Below, piece after piece: positions 40,846-47,665 of a DNA stretch of 51,315 nucleotides (its first letter is position 1; each line of letters starts with the position of its first letter). The notes under the pieces are model-generated. The model did no database searches and was not told where the DNA came from. It was given only the letters and a program-made list of their open reading frames with translations. The DNA is from Bacteroidales bacterium (lineage in GTDB: Bacteria > Bacteroidota > Bacteroidia > Bacteroidales > P3): the NCBI GenBank assembly GCA_017522255.1, contig JAFWZP010000059.1:1-51315 (forward strand). The letters are read 5' to 3'. A program made the translations under genes and the position numbers.

Positions 40846-41097
40846 ATGAAAAAAGCAATGTTATCGTTGGCAGTGGTTGCTTTAGTGGCAGCTATGGCAT
40901 CTTGTAGTAAAACTTGCACATGCAAGAGTTATATGAATGGACAATTAGTAGAAACAAATCCCGAAGTTGAATTAGGTGATTACAAAAATTGTTCAGACAT
41001 GAACTCCGGTATAAACCTTGGCGATATGTTTAACGATCCCGAAGCACCGGAAGATTTTCAAAACTTTGGCATGTCGGTAGAATGCGAAGAAAACTAA
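40846..41097 (+). CDS. Small Cys-rich lipoprotein, tandem copy 1
   Basis: This 83-aa exported protein has the start MKKAMLSLAVVALVAAMASC, a lipoprotein-type signal with Cys20. The mature end begins CSKTCTCKSY, and two more Cys follow (NCSDM, VECEEN). It is clearly paralogous to the next gene in signal, CSKTC(T/S)CK motif and acidic body. I do not recognise the family. It is 26 bases after kamA and may share its transcript. Confidence 0.75.
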   Translation: MKKAMLSLAVVALVAAMASCSKTCTCKSYMNGQLVETNPEVELGDYKNCSDMNSGINLGDMFNDPEAPEDFQNFGMSVECEEN

Positions 41098-41167
41098 ATA
41101 ATAAAGATATATGGGGAAACCGAAAACCATTAATAGAGTAGGTGTTATTTTTTAATACTTAATAAAT

Positions 41168-41377
41168 ATGAAAAAAGTAGTTTTAACTTTAGGCGTTGTT
41201 GCTTTCGTAGCTGCTATGACATCTTGCAGCAAAACTTGTTCTTGCAAAACTTATGCTTTAGGCGTTGCCGGAGCAGCAGAAGAAGTAGAATTAGCTGAAG
41301 GTTTTGACAATTGTGAAGCTATGACTGCAGTAGTTGATGATCCTATGTTTGGTAAAACAGGTATGGAATGTGAATAA
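41168..41377 (+). CDS. Small Cys-rich lipoprotein, tandem copy 2
   Basis: This 69-aa paralogue of the preceding gene begins MKKVVLTLGVVAFVAAMTSC, then CSKTCSCKTYALG, and ends with FDNCEAM and GMECE. The Cys positions match those of copy 1 although the middle has diverged and is shorter. The two are a recent-looking tandem duplication. A very strong terminator follows 30 bases downstream, so this is the last gene of the ordinary chromosome stretch. Confidence 0.75.
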   Translation: MKKVVLTLGVVAFVAAMTSCSKTCSCKTYALGVAGAAEEVELAEGFDNCEAMTAVVDDPMFGKTGMECE

Positions 41378-41407
41378 TTCATTCCGGTTTCAACTACAGT
41401 AGTTGAA

Positions 41408-41439
41408 AAAGAGAGAGAAGCTGACGCTTCTCTCTCTTT
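41408..41439 (+). terminator. Strong intrinsic terminator
   Basis: AAAGAGAGAGAAGC and GCTTCTCTCTCTTT form a perfect 14-bp stem with loop TGAC, followed by a T-rich tract. From here to 41694 I see no gene or repeat. Confidence 0.9.
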
Positions 41440-41694
41440 GCTTTTTGTTTTTTCGGTTCCGAAACAGAGAACATTCAAATATTATCTCTCTCCATTTTGA
41501 GCAAAGAATGGGAATTTGCTCACCCTATCCCCTTATCTAAAAACAAAAACATCGCTACCTATTGCAGAATTAAGTTGGCTCTTCTGCCACAAAACAAGCA
41601 GTGGAATTTTAGAACAATAAGTATGTTTTTCATCACTTGAACGGGGAAAATCATAAATTTGTCTGGCGAAGCTACAATCTCGTTGTCAAAAAAC

Positions 41695-41913
41695 TTATGG
41701 CGGACCGATATATCGGAATATTATTTCTACCTGTTCCTTGGTTAGGTATTGGTCGGAAAGACTATAATTTGCGGCATATAAATCTTCCATAAGTCTTGAA
41801 TTACGCATTATCCAACGTATAAGATGTCGACGTGCTGTTGCGGGACTGCTATTCGGAAAATAGAGCAGTGCCAATTCTTTCTTTGTGTATCTTTTTATTT
41901 CTGTATGTTCCAT
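41695..41913 (-). CDS. DUF4248 protein
   Basis: This 72-aa protein matches the Bacteroidales DUF4248 family: IKRYTKKELALLYFPNSSPATARRHLIRWI reads like a helix-turn-helix of the kind that recognises DNA, and the tail is LTKEQVEIIFRYIG. In other Bacteroides genomes this family regularly precedes a primase-like gene, an HU-like gene and an amidase gene, as here. It is a plausible regulator of the module, but this has not been shown. It is transcribed away from the module centre, like the primase and ATPase genes. Confidence 0.8.
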   Translation of the reverse strand: MEHTEIKRYTKKELALLYFPNSSPATARRHLIRWIMRNSRLMEDLYAANYSLSDQYLTKEQVEIIFRYIGPP

Positions 41914-41930
41914 ATTCGTTGTTGTTTTTT

Positions 41931-42480
41931 TTGAGCTGTGAGTAATGAGCTGTGAGCAGTGAGCCTTCTGACCTCCTTAAACTTTAAGCCTTAAACATTA
42001 AACCAAGTTTCATCCGGCAACCGCCTCGACTTTTTGCGTAGCATAAAGAGTTTTCGTGCTTTTCGTAGGTTCTGTATTGTTTTCGCGATAAAATGAGTTG
42101 TGAGCTAAAAGGCAAAAGGTATAGAGGGTATAGAAAGTATAGAGCGGTTACTTTAACCTTTAACCCTTAAACATTAAACCAAGCCCCACCGGCTACCGCC
42201 TGACCGTTGTCCGTTGTCTGTTGTCCGTTGTCTCGCGTAGCAAAAGTCTTGTAGTCCGGCGTAGCCATAGTCGTAGCCTCCGTGATTCCGCAGTTCCGTC
42301 TACTGCCCGACCGTTGTCCGGCTCAGCCAAAACCCCGTGAGTTACAACCCAAAACTATGGCACTTACGATGCCTAAACCCCATGGTTACGACCCAAAAGT
42401 GTGTGGTTTATACAAGCCAACTGTGGTAAACTCCGACTGCCAACTTTTAAGGCAACTTCTAACTTTTAATTACTAACTTC
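41931..42480. other. Gene-free mosaic spacer built of recurring words
   Basis: No credible gene is seen. The sequence is a patchwork: GAGCTGTGAG and GCAGTGAGC words, CCTTAAACATTAAACC twice, TATAGAGGGTATAGAAAGTATAGAG as a 10-bp tandem, and CGTTGTCCGTTGTC repeats. A segment at 42029-42090 (ACTTTTTGCGTAGCATAAAG, TTTTCGTGCTTTTCG, TTTTCGCGATA) recurs inverted at 46680-46741. The words also fill the other spacers of this module and are not seen in the 0-41 kb part. Confidence 0.75.
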
Positions 42481-43544
42481 TAACTACAAAATAGGTCTCC
42501 TATATCAATTTTGTTCTTTTTCTGTTGCTTTGTCGCATTTTGTTCCAGTATATTACTTACCAATATTCGTTGTCCTAACGTTTTCCCTATTTCTTCTGCT
42601 TTAGTACGCCAAAGGTTGTAGGTAGTGCCTGTTTCGTCGGTGTCGGGAAAGAGAGTTATTTTATAGCCTTTCAGAGGCATCAGCATTTCAGCAGATAGGT
42701 TGCCTGCTCCACCTGTTGCCATCCATACCACATCGGGTATTATAGTTTCTACTCCGATATTGCACACTTGTTCTATTGCTTGTAAGGTAATTATTTCGGA
42801 GCATATCACCGCTGTTTTTTCCGATTCCACTATTGCAATCTGCACATCCCTACTATTGGCGGTCATAGGTAGCAAATGTAGACCGAATAGGCATTTGGCA
42901 GTGCGTGTATCTGCCGACATGCTATGGAAACGGTGCTTCATCATCCACGACACCCATGTGGGAGTTTTGTCCTTCAATCGATGGCAGTTGGTGTCATAGT
43001 GCATTATTTTGCCGTCGCATACCCTTTCGTGTCGGTCTATCTGCCAAAATATCACACCGCCGTCGCGTGTGGCACCAAGGCGATATGCCTCCATGGCATT
43101 CTGCATCCGGCTATGGCTTAGCAAGCCCGAACTCACCAATGAACGGCAGAAAACGCTGTTGGACGATAGTGATTTTTCAACCACAGAGTGGTGTAGGCTT
43201 ACTATGTCGGTTGTTGGTTTCAGGGTCATATCGGGTGTGTGTTTTGTTGGTTTTAAATTCTTAAATATCGTTTTGTTGTCATCTATTCCAAAAGTTTGGC
43301 AAAGCCACCGGCATGCATCGACGAAGGTGCTGTTTTGGTACTTCATCACCAGGCTTATTACATCGCCACCGATGTTGCACACAAAGCAGTGCCAAATGTT
43401 TTTCCGGGTGTTGAAATGCAGACTGGGATGGTGGTCATCATGGTTAAAACATCGTGCTCGGTGTCTGATTATCTCCATTCCCAATAGAGCAGCCACAGCT
43501 TCGATGTTCAGTTTTCGCAATGTGTCGATAGTGTTTATGTTCAT
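42480..43544 (-). CDS. CHC2 zinc-finger primase-like protein (DUF6371 type)
   Basis: This 354-aa protein carries a DnaG-type CHC2 zinc finger with Cys32, His35, Cys53 and Cys56, in the context CFNHDDHHPSLHF ... WHCFVCNIGGDVISLV. A Toprim-like part follows, with IAIVESEKTAVICSE (acidic Glu) and ITLFPDTDETGTTY (DxD). It probably primes or starts DNA replication of a mobile element. It lies next to a RepA-like ATPase gene, with a MITE-like insertion between. There is no helicase domain of its own, so the neighbouring ATPase is the likely partner. Confidence 0.82.
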   Translation of the reverse strand: MNINTIDTLRKLNIEAVAALLGMEIIRHRARCFNHDDHHPSLHFNTRKNIWHCFVCNIGGDVISLVMKYQNSTFVDACRWLCQTFGIDDNKTIFKNLKPTKHTPDMTLKPTTDIVSLHHSVVEKSLSSNSVFCRSLVSSGLLSHSRMQNAMEAYRLGATRDGGVIFWQIDRHERVCDGKIMHYDTNCHRLKDKTPTWVSWMMKHRFHSMSADTRTAKCLFGLHLLPMTANSRDVQIAIVESEKTAVICSEIITLQAIEQVCNIGVETIIPDVVWMATGGAGNLSAEMLMPLKGYKITLFPDTDETGTTYNLWRTKAEEIGKTLGQRILVSNILEQNATKQQKKNKIDIGDLFCS

Positions 43545-43602
43545 GTTTCGTTTTGTTTTTGTTTTTAACTTTTTGCTGTTTTGTGTTACTGTTTTGTGTT
43601 AT

Positions 43603-43797
43603 GGCAATTTCTAAAAATTGCTTTGCAAGTGATTTGTGGAATTTTGCTAGAAAGATTTCAACTTTCTTTTGATTGAGCATAGCGGGCTATGCGATTGAAA
43701 AAGAAATAGAAAGATTTCGGCAAAAAACGCCAACCACGCAAAAGTTTAAAGAAGAATCCTTCTAAATTCCTAAAACGTGAAATTTTTAGAAGTTGCC
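43603..43797. mobile_element. Complete 195-bp MITE-like element
   Basis: The ends GGCAATTTCTAAAAAT (43603) and ATTTTTAGAAGTTGCC (43782-43797) are inverted repeats with one mismatch. It is flanked by TTAT on both sides (43599-43602 and 43798-43801), a likely 4-bp target duplication. The centre has GCATAGCGGGCTATGC, a second palindrome. There is no coding capacity. Related copies lie at 1-136 and 32573-32670. It sits between the primase and RepA-like genes. Confidence 0.85.
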
Positions 43798-43818
43798 TTA
43801 TGTTTTGGTTCGATTTTT

Positions 43819-43925
43819 CGACTTGTCAGCCCCGCCTCACCACCGTATCCCCCCGTATTCCCCCTATCGGGGGAATACTTAAGGGGGATACTTAAGTGGT
43901 GGCGGACGGAGGTGCTGACAAGTCG
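43819..43925. repeat. 107-bp nested palindrome at the RepA-like 3' end
   Basis: CGACTTGTCAGC (43819-43830) and GCTGACAAGTCG (43914-43925) form a perfect outer arm. Inside are CACCAC/GTGGTG, GTATCCCCC/GGGGGATAC and TATTCCCCC/GGGGGAATA, nested around TATC. The last 34 bases of the RepA-like coding sequence lie within the palindrome and encode its SAPPSATT tail. It would form a very stable hairpin and may end the transcript. Confidence 0.85.
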
Positions 43926-45058
43926 CCGCCAAAATTATTTCTTAATTTCGTGCCTCGGCTGTAGTAAACACACTTGGAATTTACCACCGTTTTTTGAACT
44001 ACGTTTTGAAGAACTGCTTTTTCAAGAATTTTAAAATAATCGATCATCGTTATAGCATTGTATGTTTTCAAGAATCTATTTTTCAATTCGTATGCCCTTA
44101 GTTCTTCACCTTCGGCAAGCACTTTTTCAAACAGCTTTTCCAAATCAAGACTATCCACATCGCAAAATGCTGTGACGGTTGGGTTGGCAGGATATTTTTC
44201 GCCCTTCGGGGTCATGGGCATGTAGCTTACCACTTCGGGCAGTCCTTCGTCGTTGACTCTGAATTGCAGATTGTCGATAATGTCGTATTTGCGTGTCATA
44301 GTTTGTTTTAAGGAAAATATACGGTCGGCATCTTTGGTGCATTCGTATACTTCGAACGATTTGTATGTCAATTCTGTACCTATCCACCCACGCAGGTTTT
44401 TATCTTCCGATGCTTTGTTTTGGTGCAGTATGCTCACTATGCAGCACTCACCATCCGATGCTAAGTGCATAAGCCGTTCTATTATCTCCTGCGAAAGTAC
44501 CCCGTCGTTGATGTCGTTCACCAAGTCGCGAATACCGTCTATTATTACCAGATCGGGACGATAATGTTCGATGGCAGCTTCGAGCATTGGCAACCTGTCT
44601 TGCCAAAAATCGGCACGAACGTTGAAAATGTCGAACATGTCCAAAGGAAAGTCATTGTAAATTTCGTCTTGTCCACCGGAGCGTTGCCACAGCTTCATAA
44701 TCCTGTCGCATAGTATCTCCTGGGTGGATTCCTCACTTTGTTCGGTATCCATCCACAGCACTCGCAATCTCTGTTCTTCTTCTCGTCGCATGCCTAACAC
44801 TTCCCTGCATACTGCCAAGGTCATCAATATGCTTGTAACAAAAGTTTTGCCCGACTTGGCACGACCGGTTACTGCCACCAACTCGCCTCGTGGAAAACAC
44901 GGTTTGCCAAAAAGACGAAACAAAAATCGACGATGTGGAATAATGCTTTCCGGTGTGATACGTCTTCGCTCCAAGCGTGTCAGATGTTCGTTTCCTTTTT
45001 CGCTAAATGCTTTTACCAATTCATTGCCTACGGCTTTCAATATCTCGGTTCTATTCAT
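43892..45058 (-). CDS. RepA-like AAA/RecA-fold ATPase (replicative helicase type)
   Basis: This 388-aa protein is read from ATG 45058 (MNRTEILKAVGNEL), because the longer frame runs back through the promoter. It has Walker A GRAKSGKT (65-72), DTEQ (104-107) and Walker B LVIIDGIRDLV (Asp174), the pattern of RepA/RSF1010-type hexameric helicases. A motif ILHQNKASEDKNLRG resembles the DnaB/RepA H4 region. The C-terminal 110 residues look like a winged-helix region. It faces the iteron-like array across the divergent control region, which suggests a helicase loaded at a nearby origin. Confidence 0.8.
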   Translation of the reverse strand: MNRTEILKAVGNELVKAFSEKGNEHLTRLERRRITPESIIPHRRFLFRLFGKPCFPRGELVAVTGRAKSGKTFVTSILMTLAVCREVLGMRREEEQRLRVLWMDTEQSEESTQEILCDRIMKLWQRSGGQDEIYNDFPLDMFDIFNVRADFWQDRLPMLEAAIEHYRPDLVIIDGIRDLVNDINDGVLSQEIIERLMHLASDGECCIVSILHQNKASEDKNLRGWIGTELTYKSFEVYECTKDADRIFSLKQTMTRKYDIIDNLQFRVNDEGLPEVVSYMPMTPKGEKYPANPTVTAFCDVDSLDLEKLFEKVLAEGEELRAYELKNRFLKTYNAITMIDYFKILEKAVLQNVVQKTVVNSKCVYYSRGTKLRNNFGGDLSAPPSATT

Positions 45059-45074
45059 CTCTAATAATTTTCGG

Positions 45075-45082
45075 CAAAGGTA
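45075..45082 (-). promoter_or_regulatory. Promoter -7 box of the left arm
   Basis: On the minus strand 45082-45075 reads TACCTTTG, 16 bases upstream of ATG 45058. The expected -33 TTTG is not at the usual distance. Confidence 0.55.
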
Positions 45083-45274
45083 CAAATAAAAGTTCAAAAA
45101 AATGCCATATGTACCCCAGGGTACACGAAAGTCTGTAACGCACATATACACAGCATAATACAAATGTTAAATTTTTCCCAAAATATCTTAATAAGATTTC
45201 GTTTTTCGCTATTTTGTCTGCAAAAAAAAAGGAGTTTTTCATCTGCCGACGAAAGAATTTGAGTAGGGAGTTTT

Positions 45275-45324
45275 TTAAGACTACGAGTCAACGAGTGATG
45301 TCTTCGACGGACTTGTAGTCTTAA
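45275..45324. repeat. Inverted repeat in the divergent control region
   Basis: TTAAGACTACGAGTC (45275-45289) and GACTTGTAGTCTTAA (45310-45324) are complementary with one mismatch. The word GTAGTCT recurs four more times up to 45378. It could be an operator or origin element between the two arms of the module. Confidence 0.55.
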
Positions 45325-45380
45325 AACAACCGACTTCACCCCACTTGTAGTCTTGTAGTCTCGTGGACTTGTAGTCTAAA

Positions 45381-45440
45381 AAACGGGACAAAACAGGACA
45401 AAACGAGACAAAACAGGACAAAACGAGACAAAACGAGACA
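45381..45440. repeat. Six 10-bp iteron-like direct repeats
   Basis: Six consecutive units follow AAACnRGACA with exact 10-bp spacing, differing only at positions 5-6 (GG, AG, GA, AG, GA, GA); a partial AACCG follows. One unit per helical turn puts every copy on the same face of the DNA. They lie between a RepA-like ATPase gene and an HU-like gene, where a replication origin would be expected. Confidence 0.8.
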
Positions 45441-45469
45441 AACCGTTAAAGTAAGTCCGGCAGTAGTTG

Positions 45470-45477
45470 TAATTTTG
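45470..45477 (+). promoter_or_regulatory. Promoter -7 box of the right arm
   Basis: TAATTTTG fits TAnnTTTG and is followed by CAG. It lies 110 bases upstream of the HU-like ATG, just past the iteron-like array. Confidence 0.55.
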
Positions 45478-45587
45478 CAGTGTCAATCAAAGTGGTTGAT
45501 AAAGCAAAAAAATCAAATTGCATGCACTGATTCAACGCTTTACATTAAAAACATATTGCTGTAAAAAGCAACAAAAAACAAAACAAA

Positions 45588-46106
45588 ATGATTCAATATT
45601 ATTGCAAACAAAACAAAAACGAAAAAAGTCCGACTTTCGGCAAATGGTATGCTTATCCTAAAGCAATAAGCACCTTGGATTTAGAAGGTTTAGCCTCGCA
45701 CATGACCGAACACAACACTCCTTTCAGCAAGGGTACTATCTACGGGGTGCTTTGCGACATGGTGAAATGCATAAAAGAGCAGCTCTTGGCAGGCAACAAT
45801 GTCAAAATCGATGACTTGGCCATCTTCAGCGTGGGCATACGCAACAGCCGTGGCGGCGCCGAGAGCGAAGAGGATTTCAACACCAACAAGAACATCGAAG
45901 GTGTTAAGCTGAGAGCCCGTGCCACTGGCGACCTTTCGCCGACATTGCTCAACCTGGATGCTTCGCTGAAAAAGGTAACTATTGTCAGCTCTGCTACCAC
46001 ACAAGGAAGCGACACCATACCCGACGGCGACGAGGTTGTGGACCCCGACGGCCCTAACACCGACCAAGGAGACAACGGCAACGACGACGGAGGATTTGCA
46101 GGATAA
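45588..46106 (+). CDS. HU-like DNA-binding protein of the module
   Basis: This 172-aa HU-like protein is a paralogue of those at 132 and 7255. It starts MIQYYCKQNKNEKSPTFGKWYAYPK; the HU core spans about 30-120 (GTIYGVLCDMVKCIKEQLLAG, KIDDLAIFSVGI). The acidic Gly-rich tail ends NGNDDGGFAG. It is the first gene of the right arm, next to the iteron-like array, so it may bend origin DNA for the RepA-like helicase, as HU and IHF do at plasmid origins. It is also a member of the typical DUF4248-primase-HU-amidase gene set. A terminator follows directly. Confidence 0.85.
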   Translation: MIQYYCKQNKNEKSPTFGKWYAYPKAISTLDLEGLASHMTEHNTPFSKGTIYGVLCDMVKCIKEQLLAGNNVKIDDLAIFSVGIRNSRGGAESEEDFNTNKNIEGVKLRARATGDLSPTLLNLDASLKKVTIVSSATTQGSDTIPDGDEVVDPDGPNTDQGDNGNDDGGFAG

Positions 46107-46110
46107 AAAA

Positions 46111-46130
46111 AAGCCCCCTCTGGGGGCTTT
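46111..46130 (+). terminator. Terminator after the module HU-like gene
   Basis: AAGCCCCC and GGGGGCTT form a tight GC-rich stem with loop TCT and a short T-run, 5 bases after the stop. It may limit transcription of the lysis-like genes from the HU promoter. Confidence 0.85.
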
Positions 46131-46403
46131 TAGACAACGGACAAGCAACTAAGGACTAATGACAAAAGACAAAAGACAAAAGGCAACGAGACAACGAGAT
46201 CACGAACAATGAGCCTGAAAGGCTCTGCCATATATAACCAAACGGCACAGTCTTGGGATATAAGCGACAACGATTCAACCGGTTTCGCCCACTCGTAGTC
46301 TAGTAGTCTCATGGACTCGTAGTCTTTAAACATTAAACTATTGACCGTAGTCTTAAAAAAAACAGCCGGCTTTGCCCTACCGTAGTCTTAAAAAAACAAC
46401 CCT

Positions 46404-46586
46404 ATGAAAGCAACCATACAATTAATAGCAGCCATCGTGCTTTGCCTCTTCGGACTTGCACTGATGATAGTCAGCTTTGTGATGCCACCACGAGGTGTGA
46501 TAGACAGCAGTGTGCTGGTAGCCACAGGCGAGGTGTTCACCTTCAGCGGTGCTTTGATGGGTATAGATTATAAATATCGAAGATAA
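46404..46586 (+). CDS. 60-aa two-helix membrane protein, holin-like
   Basis: The first helix is about residues 3-27 (TIQLIAAIVLCLFGLALMIVSFV). A short loop, PPRGVIDSSVL, leads to a second moderately hydrophobic helix (about 38-53), and the charged end is KYRR. This size and layout fit small class II holins, which let endolysin cross the inner membrane. The next gene encodes an amidase. Similar small proteins occur at this position in other Bacteroides modules with no assigned role. The holin call is inference from size, topology and neighbours. Confidence 0.6.
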   Translation: MKATIQLIAAIVLCLFGLALMIVSFVMPPRGVIDSSVLVATGEVFTFSGALMGIDYKYRR

Positions 46587-46612
46587 TCAGACAACGGACA
46601 ACGGACGGGGTT

Positions 46613-46745
46613 CCAGCCGATGAAACTTGGTTTAAGGTTTAAAGAGGGCAAAGCCTGCTCATGGCTCACAGCTTATTGTATCGCGAAAATAATGCGTAAT
46701 TTGCGAAAAGCACGAAAAGCCTTTATGCTACGCAAAAAGTTAGGG
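46613..46745. repeat. Word-mosaic spacer with inverted copies of the left-flank words
   Basis: AACGGACAACGGAC, GATGAAACTTGGTTTAAGGTTTAAAG, GCTCATGGCTCACAGCTTAT and TCGCGAAAATAATG...CGAAAAGCACGAAAAG...CTTTATGCTACGCAAAAAGT occur in turn. The last matches 42029-42090 in inverted orientation (about 60 bases, with mismatches in the middle). The second matches AAACCAAGTTTCATC at 42001-42014. No gene is seen. Confidence 0.7.
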
Positions 46746-46819
46746 CGATAGCCACCAATAGCCAACAGCTAACAGACAACGGCCGTAGTCCGTTGACTGT
46801 TGTCTTAAAAAAAGAAACC

Positions 46820-47221
46820 ATGCGAAAAATAAACAAAATTATACTACACTGCTCTGCCACTAAGGAGGGCAAGAGCTTTAGGGCTGCGGATATAGACCGC
46901 TGGCATCGAGAACAGGGGTACACCATGATAGGTTACCACTATGTGATACTATTAGACGGCACTGTGGAGACAGGACGACCGATAGATCTGCCGGGAGCTC
47001 ACACCGCAGGGCATAACGCCGACAGCATTGGCATCTGCTACATTGGAGGTCTGGACCATTACGGCAAGCCAAAAGACACACGAACCAAGCAACAACGCCA
47101 TGCCTTGAAACAGCTGATTGACGAGTTGCAGACTCGTTTTCCCAACGCCACAGTTCACGGACATAGGGAGTTTGCCAATAAGGACTGCCCATGTTTTGAT
47201 GTGGCTTCGCCGGACGAATGA
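46820..47221 (+). CDS. N-acetylmuramoyl-L-alanine amidase (T7-lysozyme type)
   Basis: This 133-aa enzyme is a single Amidase_2 domain that cuts the bond between MurNAc and L-Ala in peptidoglycan. It is read from ATG 46820 (MRKINKIILHCSAT); the longer frame adds nine codons without support. Zinc ligands His10, His115 and Cys123 match T7 lysozyme His17, His122 and Cys130, and Lys121 takes the place of catalytic Lys128. There is no signal peptide, so, as for phage endolysins, it would need a holin to reach the wall. It lies between the holin-like and spanin-like genes. Confidence 0.9.
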   Translation: MRKINKIILHCSATKEGKSFRAADIDRWHREQGYTMIGYHYVILLDGTVETGRPIDLPGAHTAGHNADSIGICYIGGLDHYGKPKDTRTKQQRHALKQLIDELQTRFPNATVHGHREFANKDCPCFDVASPDE

Positions 47222-47308
47222 TAAACGACAAAAGACAAAAGACGTAAGACAAAGGACAAACGACGTAAGACCTCGCAACGTTTGTCTTTAGACTTTAGAC
47301 ATAAAAAA

Positions 47309-47665
47309 ATGAAAAAACATCTATTTATAATAACAGCATTATTTCTATCGGCAACCTCGTGCCGAAGCACCAAAGAGGTGAGCCACAGAGCAGACACCGT
47401 GTATATAGCCCAACGGCAGTACGACAGCGTGATAATAGACCGCTATACCACCACCGAAAACAAAGGCGACACAGTATTAGTCGATCGCCTGACAACCGAA
47501 TATCGTTACCGCCTGCGTACCGACACCCTGTACCTATATCATACGGATACCATAGTGAAAACCACCTATAAAGAAGCACCGACCAAAAGTAGGGAAACAC
47601 TTCAGTGGGTTACTTTTGGTCTGATGGTTTTAGTGCTCGGGATTATGAGAAAGAGAATCTTTTAG
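47309..47665 (+). CDS. Lipoprotein with C-terminal membrane helix, u-spanin-like
   Basis: This 118-aa protein is read from ATG 47309 (MKKHLFIITALFLSATSC), with lipidation at Cys18. The middle (about 25-92) is rich in alternating polar/hydrophobic strands (DTVYIAQRQYDSVIIDRY, DTLYLYHTDTIVKTTY). The C-terminus is a membrane helix, LQWVTFGLMVLVLGI, then RKRIF. An outer-membrane lipid at one end, an inner-membrane helix at the other and a beta-rich middle is the plan of unimolecular spanins such as T1 gp11. With the amidase and holin-like genes it completes a lysis set. Function is inferred from topology, not homology. Its 3' end overlaps the convergent gene by 36 bases. Confidence 0.65.
   Translation: MKKHLFIITALFLSATSCRSTKEVSHRADTVYIAQRQYDSVIIDRYTTTENKGDTVLVDRLTTEYRYRLRTDTLYLYHTDTIVKTTYKEAPTKSRETLQWVTFGLMVLVLGIMRKRIF

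Noticed and set aside
42282..42476. 64-codon plus-strand frame in the mosaic spacer
   Set aside because: It is made of the recurring spacer words, has no ribosome site and no family match that I can see.
42454..42476. Another MITE end (GGCAACTTCTAACTTTTAATT)
   Set aside because: Only the first ten bases match the terminus and no partner end or target duplication is found, so chance similarity is likely.
41695..47665. Intact prophage
   Set aside because: Replication-like and lysis-like genes are present but no capsid, portal, terminase, tail or integrase gene is visible.
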